Source of the DNA: CBDCUF01 sp965222525
GTDB lineage: Bacteria; Pseudomonadota; Alphaproteobacteria; Rickettsiales; UBA8987
Length of the DNA: 64,000 nucleotides
Reading direction: 5' to 3'
Assembly: GCA_965222525.1 (NCBI GenBank)
Contig: OZ244955.1
Coordinates: forward strand, 1,550,001 to 1,614,000
Made by a program: the position numbers and the translations under genes
Notes under the pieces: generated by a model
Databases searched by the model: none
Seen by the model: the letters and a program-made list of their open reading frames with translations, nothing else
Told to the model about the DNA's origin: nothing
Shown: positions 33,549 to 42,314 of the stretch, piece by piece
Layout: the number at the start of each line of letters is the position of its first letter
Position numbering within the stretch: position 1 is the first letter of the stretch

Positions 33549-35726
33549 CTAACGCCCTTCCATATAGCGGCCGGCCTCCAGGATGTCGGGCTGGGAGCGG
33601 AGGAGGGCTATCATTGAGTTCATATGCCCGACGTCACGCAGTTCAACATCGACAATCATATCGAAAAAGTCAGTGGTACGGTTGGTGATGCGCAGATTAT
33701 TGATATTCCCCGCTCCCTTGGCAATCGTATTGGCCAGTTCGCCAAGGCTGCCCTTTTTATGCGATAAAGTAACCTTCAGCCTTGCGATAAACATTTCCTC
33801 CTGTTCATCCTGCCAGGTGACATCAATCCAGCGTTCGGGGCTGTCGGCAAAATTCTCCAGCTCACCGCAATCGGCAGTGTGAATCGTAACCCCCTTGCCG
33901 GTATTGACAATCCCGACAATCTGTTCACCCGGCAACGGATGACAGCAGCCGGCAAAATGTATCGCCATACCGGGAATCAACCCGACAATCGGTATTGAAA
34001 TACGCTCATCACTCTTATCCGGTCTGTCCTGTCGGTCACGGCGCTTGAAACGGTCAAGCAGCGACGGTTTTTTCCTCTTTTCGGGGAACAGCACATTCAT
34101 TACCTCATTACGTGACAGACTCCCCTCCCCTACCGCCATATAAATATCGTCAACATTATTTTTGTTATACTTCTCAACCAGCGGCTCCAGTGTTTTATCT
34201 CCCAGTTCCTCATGTTCATGCTTCAGGGTTTTGGTGATAATCTCGCGGCCGAGCTTGATATATTCATCGCGCTGCTGTGTACGGATAAAACGGCGGATTT
34301 CCGACAGCGCCTTGCCGGTTACCGCAAATCCCTCCCATGATGGCGAGATATTCTCCTTCTTCGAGCGGATAATCTCCACCTGGTCACCATTCTTCAACCG
34401 CGCCCTGAGCGGTACAATCCGCCCGTTAATCTTGGCTCCGGCGCAATGCCTGCCCACCGCCGAATGCACCGCAAAGGCAAAATCCACCGGCGTTGCTCCG
34501 GAGGGCAGTGCAATTAAATCCCCGCGCGGAGTAAAGCAGAATACCTGATCCTGATAAATCTCCAGCCTGGTATTCTTGAGGAACTCCTCCGGCTCCGGAA
34601 CCTGTTCGATAATATGCAGCATCTCGCGTATCCAGCGGTATTTGCGCTGCTCGATACTATCGGAATGCCCCTGCTTGTAAGCCCAGTGCGCCGCCACCCC
34701 GAACTCGGCGATTTCATGCATGGTCTGGCTGCGGATCTGTACCTCGATACGCTGCAATTCAGGCCCCATAACCACCGTATGAATTGACTGATAGCCATTA
34801 CTCTTCATCGTGCTGATATAATCATTGAAGCTTTCGGGAATCATATGAAAGGTATCATGGATAATCCCCAGCGCACGGTAGCAGTTATCCTTGTTATCGG
34901 TAATGATACGGAATGCAACGATATCAGTAATCTGCTCGAAAGTGACATTCTTCTTCTGCATCTTGCACCAGATGGAATATGGCTTTTTCTCACGTCCCGA
35001 TATCTCCGCCGGGATATTGGCCGAAGTCAGCAGGTTTTTTAGATGTGCGGCTATGCGCTCGATAAGTGATTTGTCCTGTTTGCGCAGATATTCCAGCCGG
35101 TTAGTGATAGAGTTGTAAGCATCAGGATTAAGCTCGCGGAACGCAAGGTCCTGCAATTCCTCCTTGAATTTGTGCATCCCGATACGTTCGGCAAGAGAGG
35201 CATAAATTTCCATGGTCTCATGGGCAATACGGCGACGTTTTTCCGGCTTCTTGATGTGATGGAGGGTACGCATATTGTGCAGACGGTCAGCCAGCTTCAC
35301 CAGCAACACACGTATATCTTCCGATATGGCAACCAGAAGTTTACGGAAATTTTCGGCCTGTTTGTGATTCTCGGACTGGAATTCGATTTTGGTTAATTTG
35401 GTCACTCCATCGACCAGGATAGCGATTTTCTCTCCAAATTTTTCCTTTATATCTTCAGTAGTTACATCAGTATCTTCAACTGTATCATGAAGTATTGCGG
35501 TGATTATGGTATCGGTATCAACCTGCATTTCGGTCAGGATTTCCGCCACCTGTATCGGGTGCAGGTAATATGGCTCGCCGGAAAGCCGCTTCTGCTCGCC
35601 ATGATGCTCTACTGCAAATTCCACCGCCCGCTGTACATCACTACGCTCGAAATCCGGGTCATATTCGGCAATCCTTGCAAACAGGTTCTGCGTCAGGTCA
35701 ACTGATATGTCAGTGTTCTGGTTCAT
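33549..35726 (-). CDS. rsh: Bifunctional (p)ppGpp synthetase/hydrolase
   Basis: 725 residues, full Rel/SpoT length. HD hydrolase domain about 30-180: HHGEQKRLSGEPYYLHP near 48 and ILHDTVEDTD near 83. Synthetase domain about 235-350: ITDIVAFRIITDNKDNCY near 263 and SNGYQSIHTVVMG near 304. TGS domain near 395-455 (VFCFTPRGDLIALPSGATPVD), zinc-finger-like segment with AGCCHPLPGE near 600, and a C-terminal ACT domain. Hydrolase residues look intact, as expected for the single RSH enzyme of alphaproteobacteria. It makes and degrades the stringent alarmone. Four toxin-antitoxin modules share the window. Confidence 0.96.
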   Translation of the reverse strand: MNQNTDISVDLTQNLFARIAEYDPDFERSDVQRAVEFAVEHHGEQKRLSGEPYYLHPIQVAEILTEMQVDTDTIITAILHDTVEDTDVTTEDIKEKFGEKIAILVDGVTKLTKIEFQSENHKQAENFRKLLVAISEDIRVLLVKLADRLHNMRTLHHIKKPEKRRRIAHETMEIYASLAERIGMHKFKEELQDLAFRELNPDAYNSITNRLEYLRKQDKSLIERIAAHLKNLLTSANIPAEISGREKKPYSIWCKMQKKNVTFEQITDIVAFRIITDNKDNCYRALGIIHDTFHMIPESFNDYISTMKSNGYQSIHTVVMGPELQRIEVQIRSQTMHEIAEFGVAAHWAYKQGHSDSIEQRKYRWIREMLHIIEQVPEPEEFLKNTRLEIYQDQVFCFTPRGDLIALPSGATPVDFAFAVHSAVGRHCAGAKINGRIVPLRARLKNGDQVEIIRSKKENISPSWEGFAVTGKALSEIRRFIRTQQRDEYIKLGREIITKTLKHEHEELGDKTLEPLVEKYNKNNVDDIYMAVGEGSLSRNEVMNVLFPEKRKKPSLLDRFKRRDRQDRPDKSDERISIPIVGLIPGMAIHFAGCCHPLPGEQIVGIVNTGKGVTIHTADCGELENFADSPERWIDVTWQDEQEEMFIARLKVTLSHKKGSLGELANTIAKGAGNINNLRITNRTTDFFDMIVDVELRDVGHMNSMIALLRSQPDILEAGRYMEGR

Positions 35727-35784
35727 ATAAAGTCCTTACCTGTGCATTCCAGACATTAGACGAACTTATAAAACTTAGGCAACA

Positions 35785-36174
35785 TTATATACGTTCTAAA
35801 TAATAAGAGGATGGGAAATCCTTTATTGTAATTCTATTTGACCTTAAAGCCTTGTCCAAAAGCTTTTCTATAATCATTAACTGCCTCTCTGACATGTCCT
35901 TTTCTTGCACTTCCTGATGTAAGACATCTATGGCAATTTCACCAGCAATTTTCCCATAAGACTCATAATCGCCATCTTTCAAAGCTATCCTTAAATTTTT
36001 TACCTCAACAAAAAAGGGGTTTTTTGACTCGTTTACAGGATATGCTATACTGTTACGAGGCATAGTTTCCAGCTTATCCATAACAAGCTGAACCTTTTTT
36101 TCCAGCTCTTTTATTTGTGGCATTACAGCATCAGTTGCTTCAGCCATTAGCATATCGTCATATTTTTCTGACAT
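35785..36174 (-). CDS. Orphan protein with weak PHO-box promoter
   Basis: 129 residues, not recognised. Acidic and helical, with a probable coiled coil near 18-40 (IKELEKKVQLVMDKLE) and another charged helix near 92-110 (QEVQEKDMSERQLMIIEK). No signal peptide or membrane segment. A good ribosome binding site (aaggag) precedes the ATG. Base composition is more AT-rich than in relA/spoT next to it. Upstream lies a site with the same spacing as the other PHO-box promoters but weaker heptamers. The function is unknown. Confidence 0.65.
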   Translation of the reverse strand: MSEKYDDMLMAEATDAVMPQIKELEKKVQLVMDKLETMPRNSIAYPVNESKNPFFVEVKNLRIALKDGDYESYGKIAGEIAIDVLHQEVQEKDMSERQLMIIEKLLDKALRSNRITIKDFPSSYYLERI

Positions 36175-36218
36175 TGATTTCTCCTTGTTGGTTAATGCAT
36201 TTACTTAAGAATATTAAT

Positions 36219-36252
36219 ACCATATCAAGAAAATGTTAAGATTATACTACAT
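36219..36252 (-). promoter_or_regulatory. Candidate PHO-box promoter (weakest of the set)
   Basis: On the minus strand: ATGTAGT (36246-36252), 4-bp spacer, TCTTAAC (36235-36241), nine bases from TTAACA to a poor -10 TATGGT (36219-36224). The second heptamer and the spacing match the group, the first matches CTGTCAT at only four of seven positions. Confidence 0.4.
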
Positions 36253-36411
36253 AAAATGAGTTTTTTAAGAAAAATATGATTTCTGGTAAGAACCTGATAA
36301 ATTGAACAGGCTAACAAACACTAAAACAATCCCTAAACAAGTACAGCATGACAAACCTCAACCCATCCATTATAACAGTATTATCGTAAAATAATTAGCG
36401 TTTATTTATAA

Positions 36412-36490
36412 GTGCTATGTGTTATGTGCTGAGTGCTGTGTCTCATATGGCAAATCTCAGCACTCAACACACAGCACTCAACACTCTGCA
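36412..36490. repeat. Inverted pair of heptad repeats before coaX
   Basis: Left arm GTGCTAT, GTGTTAT, GTGCTGA, GTGCTGT (36412-36439); right arm CAGCACT, CAACACA, CAGCACT, CAACACT (36458-36485). They form a hairpin whose 3' arm ends next to the coaX ATG. The frame is open through it but would add 25 residues of repeat translation. Confidence 0.85.
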
Positions 36491-36491
36491 C

Positions 36492-37289
36492 ATGCTCCTT
36501 ACAATTGACATTGGGAATACGAATATAGTTTTTGCGGTTTTTCGCAATGCTGAAAGTGCAGAAGATAGCCTGCTCGGCTGGTGGCGGGTGGAGACTGATA
36601 TTAACCGCAATGCCGGTGAATATGCAGAAATATTCAATGAATCTACAAAAAATATAACCGCCCCCCCTACCCTTTCCGATATTTCTGCGGTTATAATTTC
36701 CTGCGTTGTGCCTGATTGCCTGCCGGAGTTAAAGATTTTCAGTGAGAAATATTGCAACCATACAGCATTTGTTATCGGCGAAAACAAATTATCCCATGAA
36801 AATCTCGGTATAAGAATCGATCTTGATAATCCGGCGGAAGTTGGTGCTGACCGTCTGGTTAACGCTATTGCGGCTTATGATAAATACAAGTCTGCGGCGA
36901 TTATTATAGATTTCGGGACTGCTACTACATTTGACATTATCAATAATAAAGGTGATTATCTGGGCGGGCTGATTGCACCCGGGATAAATCTTTCGGTAAA
37001 AACGCTGCATAATGCGACTGCGAAACTGCCGGAAATCGACATAGTAAAGCCGCCGCAAATCATCGGCAAATCGACCGTTACCGCCATGCAGTCCGGTATG
37101 TATTACGGTTATAAGGGGCTGATTGAGGGGATTGTCGCACAGGTGAGAAAGGAACACAGCGATGATATGAAAGTTATTGCAACCGGCGGACTGGCTAAAG
37201 TTTTTGCTGACGCGACCGATATAATAGGCTATACAGAGCCCAACCTGACAATTAACGGATTACATAAGATATATAAAACAACTCTTTGA
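36492..37289 (+). CDS. coaX: Type III pantothenate kinase
   Basis: First step of coenzyme A synthesis: phosphorylation of pantothenate. 265 residues from the ATG at 36492. Landmarks: phosphate loop LTIDIGNTNIVFAVF at 3-17, PAEVGADRLVNAIAA near 112, IIIDFGTATTFDII near 134, GGLIAPGINLSVKTL near 155 and IGKSTVTAMQSGMYYG near 187. It is immediately followed by rnj after 3 bp, an arrangement common in alphaproteobacteria. The upstream partner birA/nuoN of that arrangement is missing here. Confidence 0.95.
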   Translation: MLLTIDIGNTNIVFAVFRNAESAEDSLLGWWRVETDINRNAGEYAEIFNESTKNITAPPTLSDISAVIISCVVPDCLPELKIFSEKYCNHTAFVIGENKLSHENLGIRIDLDNPAEVGADRLVNAIAAYDKYKSAAIIIDFGTATTFDIINNKGDYLGGLIAPGINLSVKTLHNATAKLPEIDIVKPPQIIGKSTVTAMQSGMYYGYKGLIEGIVAQVRKEHSDDMKVIATGGLAKVFADATDIIGYTEPNLTINGLHKIYKTTL

Positions 37290-37292
37290 ATT

Positions 37293-38942
37293 ATGGTAAA
37301 AATAAACAATGACGACCTGATTTTCCTGCCGCTTGGCGGCTCTAATGAAATTGGAATGAATGTCAATCTCTATCATTACAAGGGTAAATGGTTGATGATT
37401 GACCTTGGCGCTGGATTTGCCGATGACGGTTATCCCGGCATACAGATGCTTGCGCCGGATTTGCAGTTTGTTTACGAGAACAAGAAGGATTTTCTTGGAC
37501 TGGTGCTGACCCATGCGCATGAGGACCATGTTGGCTCTGTGACTTACCTGTGGGACAAGTTGCGCTGCCCGATTTATGCCACGCCTTTTACAGCGGCGGT
37601 AGCGCGCCACAAGCTTTCCGAGCGCAACCTGGAAAAGGAGGCGGAAATCCATGAGATTCAGCCTGGCAGTAGCTTTAATGTAGGCGAGTTTTCGCTGGAG
37701 ATGGTGCAGATAACCCACTCCATTCCTGAAATGAACGGTATTGTAATCCGCACCGAGCATGGCAATGTGCTGCATACCGGCGATTGGAAGCTCGACCCGA
37801 AGCCGGTTATCGGCCCTGTCACAGATGAGGAAAAGCTGCGTAAGCTTGGTGATGAGGGTATTCTGGCGATGGTCTGCGACTCGACCAATGTATTCAATGA
37901 CCGCCATTCCGGCTCCGAGGGCGATTTGCTGGACAGCCTCACCGAGCTTGTTTCCGGCTGTGAGGGTATGGCAGTGGTGACGACTTTTGCCTCCAATGTG
38001 GCGCGGGTACATACCATAGCCAAGGCGGCACAGAATTGCGGCAGGAAGGTGGTGCTGGTCGGCTGGAGCCTGCATCGCATCACTACCATAGCACGGGAGC
38101 ATGGTTATCTGGATGATATTGATGAGTTTGTTTCCGACCGCGAAATGAACAAGCATCCACGCAATAAATTGCTGGTAATCTGCACCGGTTGTCAGGGCGA
38201 ACCGAATGCCGGCATGACCAAGATTGCCGGTGGCCATCATCAGACTGTGCGTCTGACCAAGCGTGACACGGTGATTTTCTCCTCCAAGATTATTCCCGGC
38301 AATGAGAAGAAAATATTCAAGCTTTTCAATAAGTTCGTCCGGCTGGGATGCGAGGTTTATACCGAAAAAGACCATTTCGTACATGTTTCCGGCCATCCGT
38401 CAAGCGAGGAATTGCGCAAGATGTATGAGTGGGTGCGGCCGAAAGTGGCGGTTCCTGTGCATGGTGAGCCGCTCCATCTGCATGAGCATAGCAGGCTGGC
38501 GCGGGAAATCGGGGTGGAGAAGGCGATTGAAGTACAGAACGGTATGATGGTGCGGCTTGCACCCGGTGAGGCTGCTCCCCTGTCGCATGTGGAGAGTGGC
38601 TACCTGGCGGTGGACGGGCGTATGCTGCATCCAAGCGGTGGCGAGGTTATGAAGGTACGGCGTAAATTACAGGATAACGGTGTGGTGTTTGTTTCGCTGG
38701 TGATGACGGTCGACGGCGGTGTTGCGACCGAACCGCTTATCGCTACACCCGGCTTTCTGAGCGCAAGGGAAAATGTCAAACTGCTGCGTAATGCGGGTGA
38801 TAATGTGGTTGATGTGATTTATGCACAGAAAGATACCAGCGATGATAATCTGTATCGGGTGGTACGCAAGGCCCTTCGCCGTATTTTCCTTGAATTTACC
38901 GGCAAAACCCCACCGATAGAAATTCACATCAGTCGGGTTTAG
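37293..38942 (+). CDS. rnj: Ribonuclease J
   Basis: Metallo-beta-lactamase/beta-CASP RNase with 5'-3' exonuclease and endonuclease activity in mRNA decay and rRNA maturation. 549 residues. The zinc ligands are in VLTHAHEDHVGS near 71-82, the IVIRTEHGNVLHTGDWKLD segment near 150-168 and VCDSTN near 193. The beta-CASP part includes CTGCQGEPNAGM near 296-307 and VHVSGHPSSEELRKM near 362. The C-terminal domain starts near 460. Translation is likely coupled to coaX. Confidence 0.95.
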   Translation: MVKINNDDLIFLPLGGSNEIGMNVNLYHYKGKWLMIDLGAGFADDGYPGIQMLAPDLQFVYENKKDFLGLVLTHAHEDHVGSVTYLWDKLRCPIYATPFTAAVARHKLSERNLEKEAEIHEIQPGSSFNVGEFSLEMVQITHSIPEMNGIVIRTEHGNVLHTGDWKLDPKPVIGPVTDEEKLRKLGDEGILAMVCDSTNVFNDRHSGSEGDLLDSLTELVSGCEGMAVVTTFASNVARVHTIAKAAQNCGRKVVLVGWSLHRITTIAREHGYLDDIDEFVSDREMNKHPRNKLLVICTGCQGEPNAGMTKIAGGHHQTVRLTKRDTVIFSSKIIPGNEKKIFKLFNKFVRLGCEVYTEKDHFVHVSGHPSSEELRKMYEWVRPKVAVPVHGEPLHLHEHSRLAREIGVEKAIEVQNGMMVRLAPGEAAPLSHVESGYLAVDGRMLHPSGGEVMKVRRKLQDNGVVFVSLVMTVDGGVATEPLIATPGFLSARENVKLLRNAGDNVVDVIYAQKDTSDDNLYRVVRKALRRIFLEFTGKTPPIEIHISRV

Positions 38943-38961
38943 GAAGGAATAGCAACAGGGT

Positions 38962-39118
38962 TGTCACCCCGGATGGATGGTTTCTCGAAATCTGTGATTT
39001 CGTATAGAAACCACCATTCCCGGGGTTACATGCAAAGTAACGTGAATATGTAATAACCCCGAGAGCGCTATTTTCTTACCAAAACAAGTTTTGGAGAAAA
39101 TATGCGTCCGGGGTGACA
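38962..39118. mobile_element. 157-bp element with perfect 11-bp inverted ends and two internal hairpins
   Basis: TGTCACCCCGG at 38962-38972 and CCGGGGTGACA at 39108-39118 are perfect inverted repeats. Inside, one hairpin spans 38962-39030 (GGTTTCT.. / ..AGAAACC) and another 39050-39118 (ATTTTCT.. / ..AGAAAAT, CAAAAC / GTTTTG). No coding capacity. The layout of a MITE or REP-pair; no second copy is in the window. Confidence 0.8.
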
Positions 39119-39152
39119 TGCAGTATAATCCCGTTTTTATAACCTATAAAAA

Positions 39153-40109
39153 ATGATAATATTCCTTCAGATAGTCGGTGGGTTGGTGATGCTTTTTGTC
39201 GGCGGGGAGGTGCTGGTGCGCGGTGCGGCTGCCCTGGCACGCCATCTCGGACTGCCATTGCTGGTAATCGGCCTTACCGTAGTAGCACTAGGCACCTCCG
39301 CCCCCGAAATAGTGGTAAGCATACAGGCCGCCCTCTCCAACCACCCCGACGTAGCCGCAGGTAACATAATCGGCAGTAATATCGCCAATATCTTCCTGGT
39401 ACTGGGGATAAGCGCAATAATCTATCCCGTAGTAGCCGATAAAACCGTAATCCGCCGTGACGCACCGATAATGCTGATACTTTCAGTTATTTTTGTGTAT
39501 TTCAGCATGAACAGTAACAGCGTGGATTTCACCGAAGGAGCATTACTGGCCGCCGCCGGTGTGGCCTATATTTCCTACACATTATGGGATGCGTACAACA
39601 AAAAACCCTCCGAAATCCAGCATGAAATCGAGGAAATAAAAGAAGACCTGCCGCCTGATATAACCAATCCCAAGGCTATATTATTTGTGGTAGCGGGATG
39701 TGTTTTGCTGGCGGTAGGAGCCGATACCATGGTCACCGGCGCAGTAGAACTTGCCGGGTATTTCGGCATTTCGGAAGGTGTAGTCGGCGCAACCATAGTC
39801 GCAGTAGGCAGCTCGGCGCCCGAACTCGCCACATGTATCGTATCCGCTTGCCGCCGCCATACCGATCTTTTAATAGGAAATATAGTCGGCAGCAACCTGC
39901 TCAATATTATGGCCGGAATCAGTATTGCCGCACTAGTGGCAAATCCACTCGAAATCAACCTCAGGTTCATCGAATTCGATAACTGGTACATGCTGGCCGC
40001 CACAATTATGCTCATCCTGTTTCTTTTTGGTACAGGTAAAATAAATCGTCCAACAGGCATGATGTTTTTCACATTATATCTCGGCTATATCGGCTGGCAG
40101 TTTATCTGA
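39153..40109 (+). CDS. CaCA-family calcium/sodium:proton antiporter (YrbG-like)
   Basis: 318 residues with about ten membrane helices in two inverted halves. The alpha-repeats that form the ion site are clear: GTSAPEIVVS near 47-56 with GNIIGSNIANIF near 70, and GSSAPELATC near 219-228 with GNIVGSNLLNIM near 244. These proteins exchange Ca2+ or Na+ across the inner membrane. An acidic cytoplasmic loop (HEIEEIKEDLPP near 155-168) separates the halves. It is transcribed alone after the rnj unit and its repeat. Confidence 0.93.
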   Translation: MIIFLQIVGGLVMLFVGGEVLVRGAAALARHLGLPLLVIGLTVVALGTSAPEIVVSIQAALSNHPDVAAGNIIGSNIANIFLVLGISAIIYPVVADKTVIRRDAPIMLILSVIFVYFSMNSNSVDFTEGALLAAAGVAYISYTLWDAYNKKPSEIQHEIEEIKEDLPPDITNPKAILFVVAGCVLLAVGADTMVTGAVELAGYFGISEGVVGATIVAVGSSAPELATCIVSACRRHTDLLIGNIVGSNLLNIMAGISIAALVANPLEINLRFIEFDNWYMLAATIMLILFLFGTGKINRPTGMMFFTLYLGYIGWQFI

Positions 40110-40255
40110 CCTCTCTTCCTTCGTTTTTGGCCAGCACTCAACTATAGGATTTAATTTCTGTTTACAAAGCGTAGAAGATTGCTATTATACAACCATAATA
40201 ACTTATGGTAGCTTTTGATTGCTACAAAATTATACAACCAGCAGTTGTTATAATT

Positions 40256-40555
40256 ATGACCGTTAATCCAAATTATTCTCTTTCACCTGCAACACGGATA
40301 ATGTATACTTTGTCTGAGGAGATTGCGCGAGCAAAATCATATAAACGTATGATTTTGTTGAAAGATTACCTGCATATTTTTATGAGTGAGGAGGAAGCAT
40401 TGCTATTACTCAAGGACGACAGGATTCAGGTTGAACTGTCTCCCATGCGCGATTTTGCACGGATTACAGTTACCGATAAATCGCTTTCGGAGGAACAGCG
40501 TACGCAACTTCTGGCTGAAATCGCGGAAAAGCTGAGGGATATAATAGATGACTGA
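40256..40555 (+). CDS. Unknown small protein
   Basis: 99 residues from the ATG at 40256. No family recognised. The sequence looks like a compact soluble alpha/beta protein: two N-terminal helices (ATRIMYTLSEEIARAKSYKR), a loop, strands around RIQVELSPMRDFARITVTD, and a C-terminal charged helix (EEQRTQLLAEIAEKLRDII). The following gene starts inside its last codons (8-bp overlap), so the pair is translationally coupled. An upstream start at 40205 would add 17 residues and has less support. Confidence 0.6.
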   Translation: MTVNPNYSLSPATRIMYTLSEEIARAKSYKRMILLKDYLHIFMSEEEALLLLKDDRIQVELSPMRDFARITVTDKSLSEEQRTQLLAEIAEKLRDIIDD

Positions 40556-40694
40556 TAAGACTGAAAAAGAAGATATAGAGCTTGCCAAAGATGTATTGAC
40601 GGTAAACAACCTGGGCGAGAATCATATGCATCATGTCTCACGAGTGGTTGAGGATGCGGTTGAACACAAGCAGAAGAAAGACCTGACTCCCTAA
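40548..40694 (+). CDS. Unknown 48-residue protein overlapping the previous gene
   Basis: ATG at 40548, stop at 40692-40694. The product begins MTDKTEKEDIELAKDVL and ends EHKQKKDLTP. It is acidic at the start, basic at the end, and has three histidines in the middle (ENHMHHVSR). It overlaps the upstream gene by eight bases in another frame, which is typical of real coupled genes, but its small size leaves doubt. Function unknown. Confidence 0.5.
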   Translation: MTDKTEKEDIELAKDVLTVNNLGENHMHHVSRVVEDAVEHKQKKDLTP

Positions 40695-40706
40695 AGTTAC
40701 TCAGCT

Positions 40707-41843
40707 TTACGCAGAGCCGTTCATATCGGCCAGTTTATTTTTCCCCGCTCCACCACGGAAAAATCTCCGTTCGGTTATAATCATATAAATCAGCAGGATA
40801 GCCCCGCCGATGGTGGTGATGTGAATTAGCGGGACAAGCGAGGCATTGCGTACTACCGTCCAGTTGATCCCGAATGACCAGATTATCAGTAATATAGCGG
40901 CCACTACCCCTGCAATTATCCGCCTGCCCTGTCCGCGGCGGTTAAATTCTCCCGTGATAAAGATAATTACCCCGACCATTGCCAGTAATATGTTATATAA
41001 TGGCCAGGACAATCTGTGGTGACCTTCTGCCCTCAATTTTTGTAACTGTGTTTCCTCTATCGTATCCTTGGGAAAAAACAACTCATGAAAGTAGCGTTCC
41101 CTAGGTTCACGCCAGCGGGTAAATCCGTCCTTCTGCGCAAACAAGGCCAGTTCCAGCGAATAGCGCTCGAAATATAATATCGAGAACTCCCGTGTTTCCT
41201 TATTGAACTCCTGTCGATTACCGCTCACAAGCAGGAATCTCGGCCCGTTATCGCTCTGCACCAGCGCCCCCTCCTGCGCCATCATCGTGATTGCCTTCTG
41301 CGGGTCACGGCTGTCATCCACCAGAATTCCCCGCAACACACCATCATTGCTGCGCTCCCTGATATATACCGTAACCCCGTCGGTGGGAGTGGCGAACACC
41401 CCCTCCTGCAGCAACAGCGAAGCATAATTATCACGGATAAATGACTGCAAATCCTTGAATTCGCGGTAGGAGGCAGGCATCAAATAAAGTGCAATCAGAT
41501 AGCTGAACGCAGTCGCCAGAAATGCAAATATCAGCACCGGTCTGGCAATCCCGAAGCGGCTTATCCCCGCATTCTTCAGTACTACCAGCTCGCTATCATT
41601 GGCCAGCCTGTTATATACGAACACCACACTGACAAACAGCGATATCGGCACAATCACCCACAGCAATGCAGGCAGTATAAGCGTTGAAAGGTAAAGGAAG
41701 GTCGATACATTCAGCCCGCGATTTACAATCAGGTCGATAAAGCGCAATGACTGGCTGAGCCATGCAATAGCAGTCAGGCTGAGGCATATAAGCAGCATCG
41801 CCCCCGCCAGCCGCCAGATAATATATTTATCGTATTTTTTCAC
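40707..41843 (-). CDS. lptF: LPS export permease, LptF/LptG family
   Basis: Inner-membrane part of the LptB2FG transporter that extracts lipopolysaccharide for export. 378 residues from the GTG at 41843, which has AGGAG four bases upstream. Six membrane helices (three before, three after a periplasmic beta-jellyroll domain of about 110-265) are the family layout. ELVVLKNAGISRFGIARPVL near 90-110 is the coupling-helix region. The frame is open to 41912, but those extra residues (MRGKIKLILLS) come from a 41-bp direct repeat. LptF rather than LptG is chosen tentatively; no partner gene is nearby. Confidence 0.88.
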   Translation of the reverse strand: MKKYDKYIIWRLAGAMLLICLSLTAIAWLSQSLRFIDLIVNRGLNVSTFLYLSTLILPALLWVIVPISLFVSVVFVYNRLANDSELVVLKNAGISRFGIARPVLIFAFLATAFSYLIALYLMPASYREFKDLQSFIRDNYASLLLQEGVFATPTDGVTVYIRERSNDGVLRGILVDDSRDPQKAITMMAQEGALVQSDNGPRFLLVSGNRQEFNKETREFSILYFERYSLELALFAQKDGFTRWREPRERYFHELFFPKDTIEETQLQKLRAEGHHRLSWPLYNILLAMVGVIIFITGEFNRRGQGRRIIAGVVAAILLIIWSFGINWTVVRNASLVPLIHITTIGGAILLIYMIITERRFFRGGAGKNKLADMNGSA

Positions 41844-41884
41844 CACGCTCCTAAAATATACCAAGGGTCTATCGGTATAACTCA

Positions 41885-41925
41885 GGAGAATCAATTTTAT
41901 TTTGCCTCTCAAGCATTTTTACATA
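41885..41925. repeat. 41-bp direct repeat, left copy (flanks RelE/HigA module)
   Basis: Identical except for one base to 42656-42696. It starts ggagaatcaattttattt and ends tttttacata. The right copy is the 3' end of the orphan gene at 42637; the left copy is displaced to the other side of the toxin-antitoxin pair, next to lptF. Confidence 0.9.
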
Positions 41926-41934
41926 ACTTCGCCA

Positions 41935-41963
41935 TTGACAGCTATCCGGCAATGCCGTATAGT
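41935..41963 (+). promoter_or_regulatory. Promoter of the RelE/HigA module with operator dyad
   Basis: TTGACA (41935-41940) and TATAGT (41958-41963) are separated by 17 bp. The spacer contains the dyad CGGCA-A-TGCCG. The expected transcript start (about 41970) coincides with an ATG, so the two earlier ATGs at 41952 and 41964 lie within the promoter and are not used. Confidence 0.75.
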
Positions 41964-41969
41964 ATGGTT

Positions 41970-42314
41970 ATGCAGACTGTCGTAGAAATGCCGGAATTCA
42001 TACGACAGGCCAAGAAAATAGGTATATCCAACGATGAGCGGGAAGATATCATAGATAATATCGCTGAGAATCCGGATGCGGGAAGTGAAATATCCGGCAC
42101 AGGCGGCATGAGAAAAATACGGGTTGCTGCCAAGGGTAAAGGAAAAAGCGGGGGATATCGGGTTATTACCTTTTTTACCGGATATAATATCCCTGTATTT
42201 CTGGTGACTGTATATGCAAAGAGCCAGAAAGGAAATATTACAGATAAGGAAAAAAATATAATGAAGGACTTATCTAAAATCCTTGCTGATGCTTACAGGA
42301 GAAAAACAAAATGA
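41970..42314 (+). CDS. RelE/HigB-type toxin
   Basis: 114 residues from the ATG at 41970 (MQTVVEMPEFIRQAKK). RelE-fold landmarks: N-terminal helices, NPDAGSEISGTGGMRKIRVA near 30-50, YRVITFF near 60 and FLVTVYAKSQKGNIT near 72-86. This matches the subgroup usually called RelE/HigB2 with an Xre antitoxin: ribosome-dependent mRNA cleavage that stops translation. It overlaps the antitoxin by 4 bp. The promoter places its transcript start at the ATG, so the message should be leaderless. Confidence 0.85.
   Translation: MQTVVEMPEFIRQAKKIGISNDEREDIIDNIAENPDAGSEISGTGGMRKIRVAAKGKGKSGGYRVITFFTGYNIPVFLVTVYAKSQKGNITDKEKNIMKDLSKILADAYRRKTK

Noticed and set aside
37260..38396. 378-codon open frame antisense to rnj
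   Set aside because: Shadow of the codon pattern of rnj; RNase J motifs on the plus strand are unambiguous.
41844..41912. Longer N-terminus of lptF
   Set aside because: Encoded partly by the 41-bp direct repeat that came with the toxin-antitoxin module; GTG at 41843 has a better ribosome binding site.
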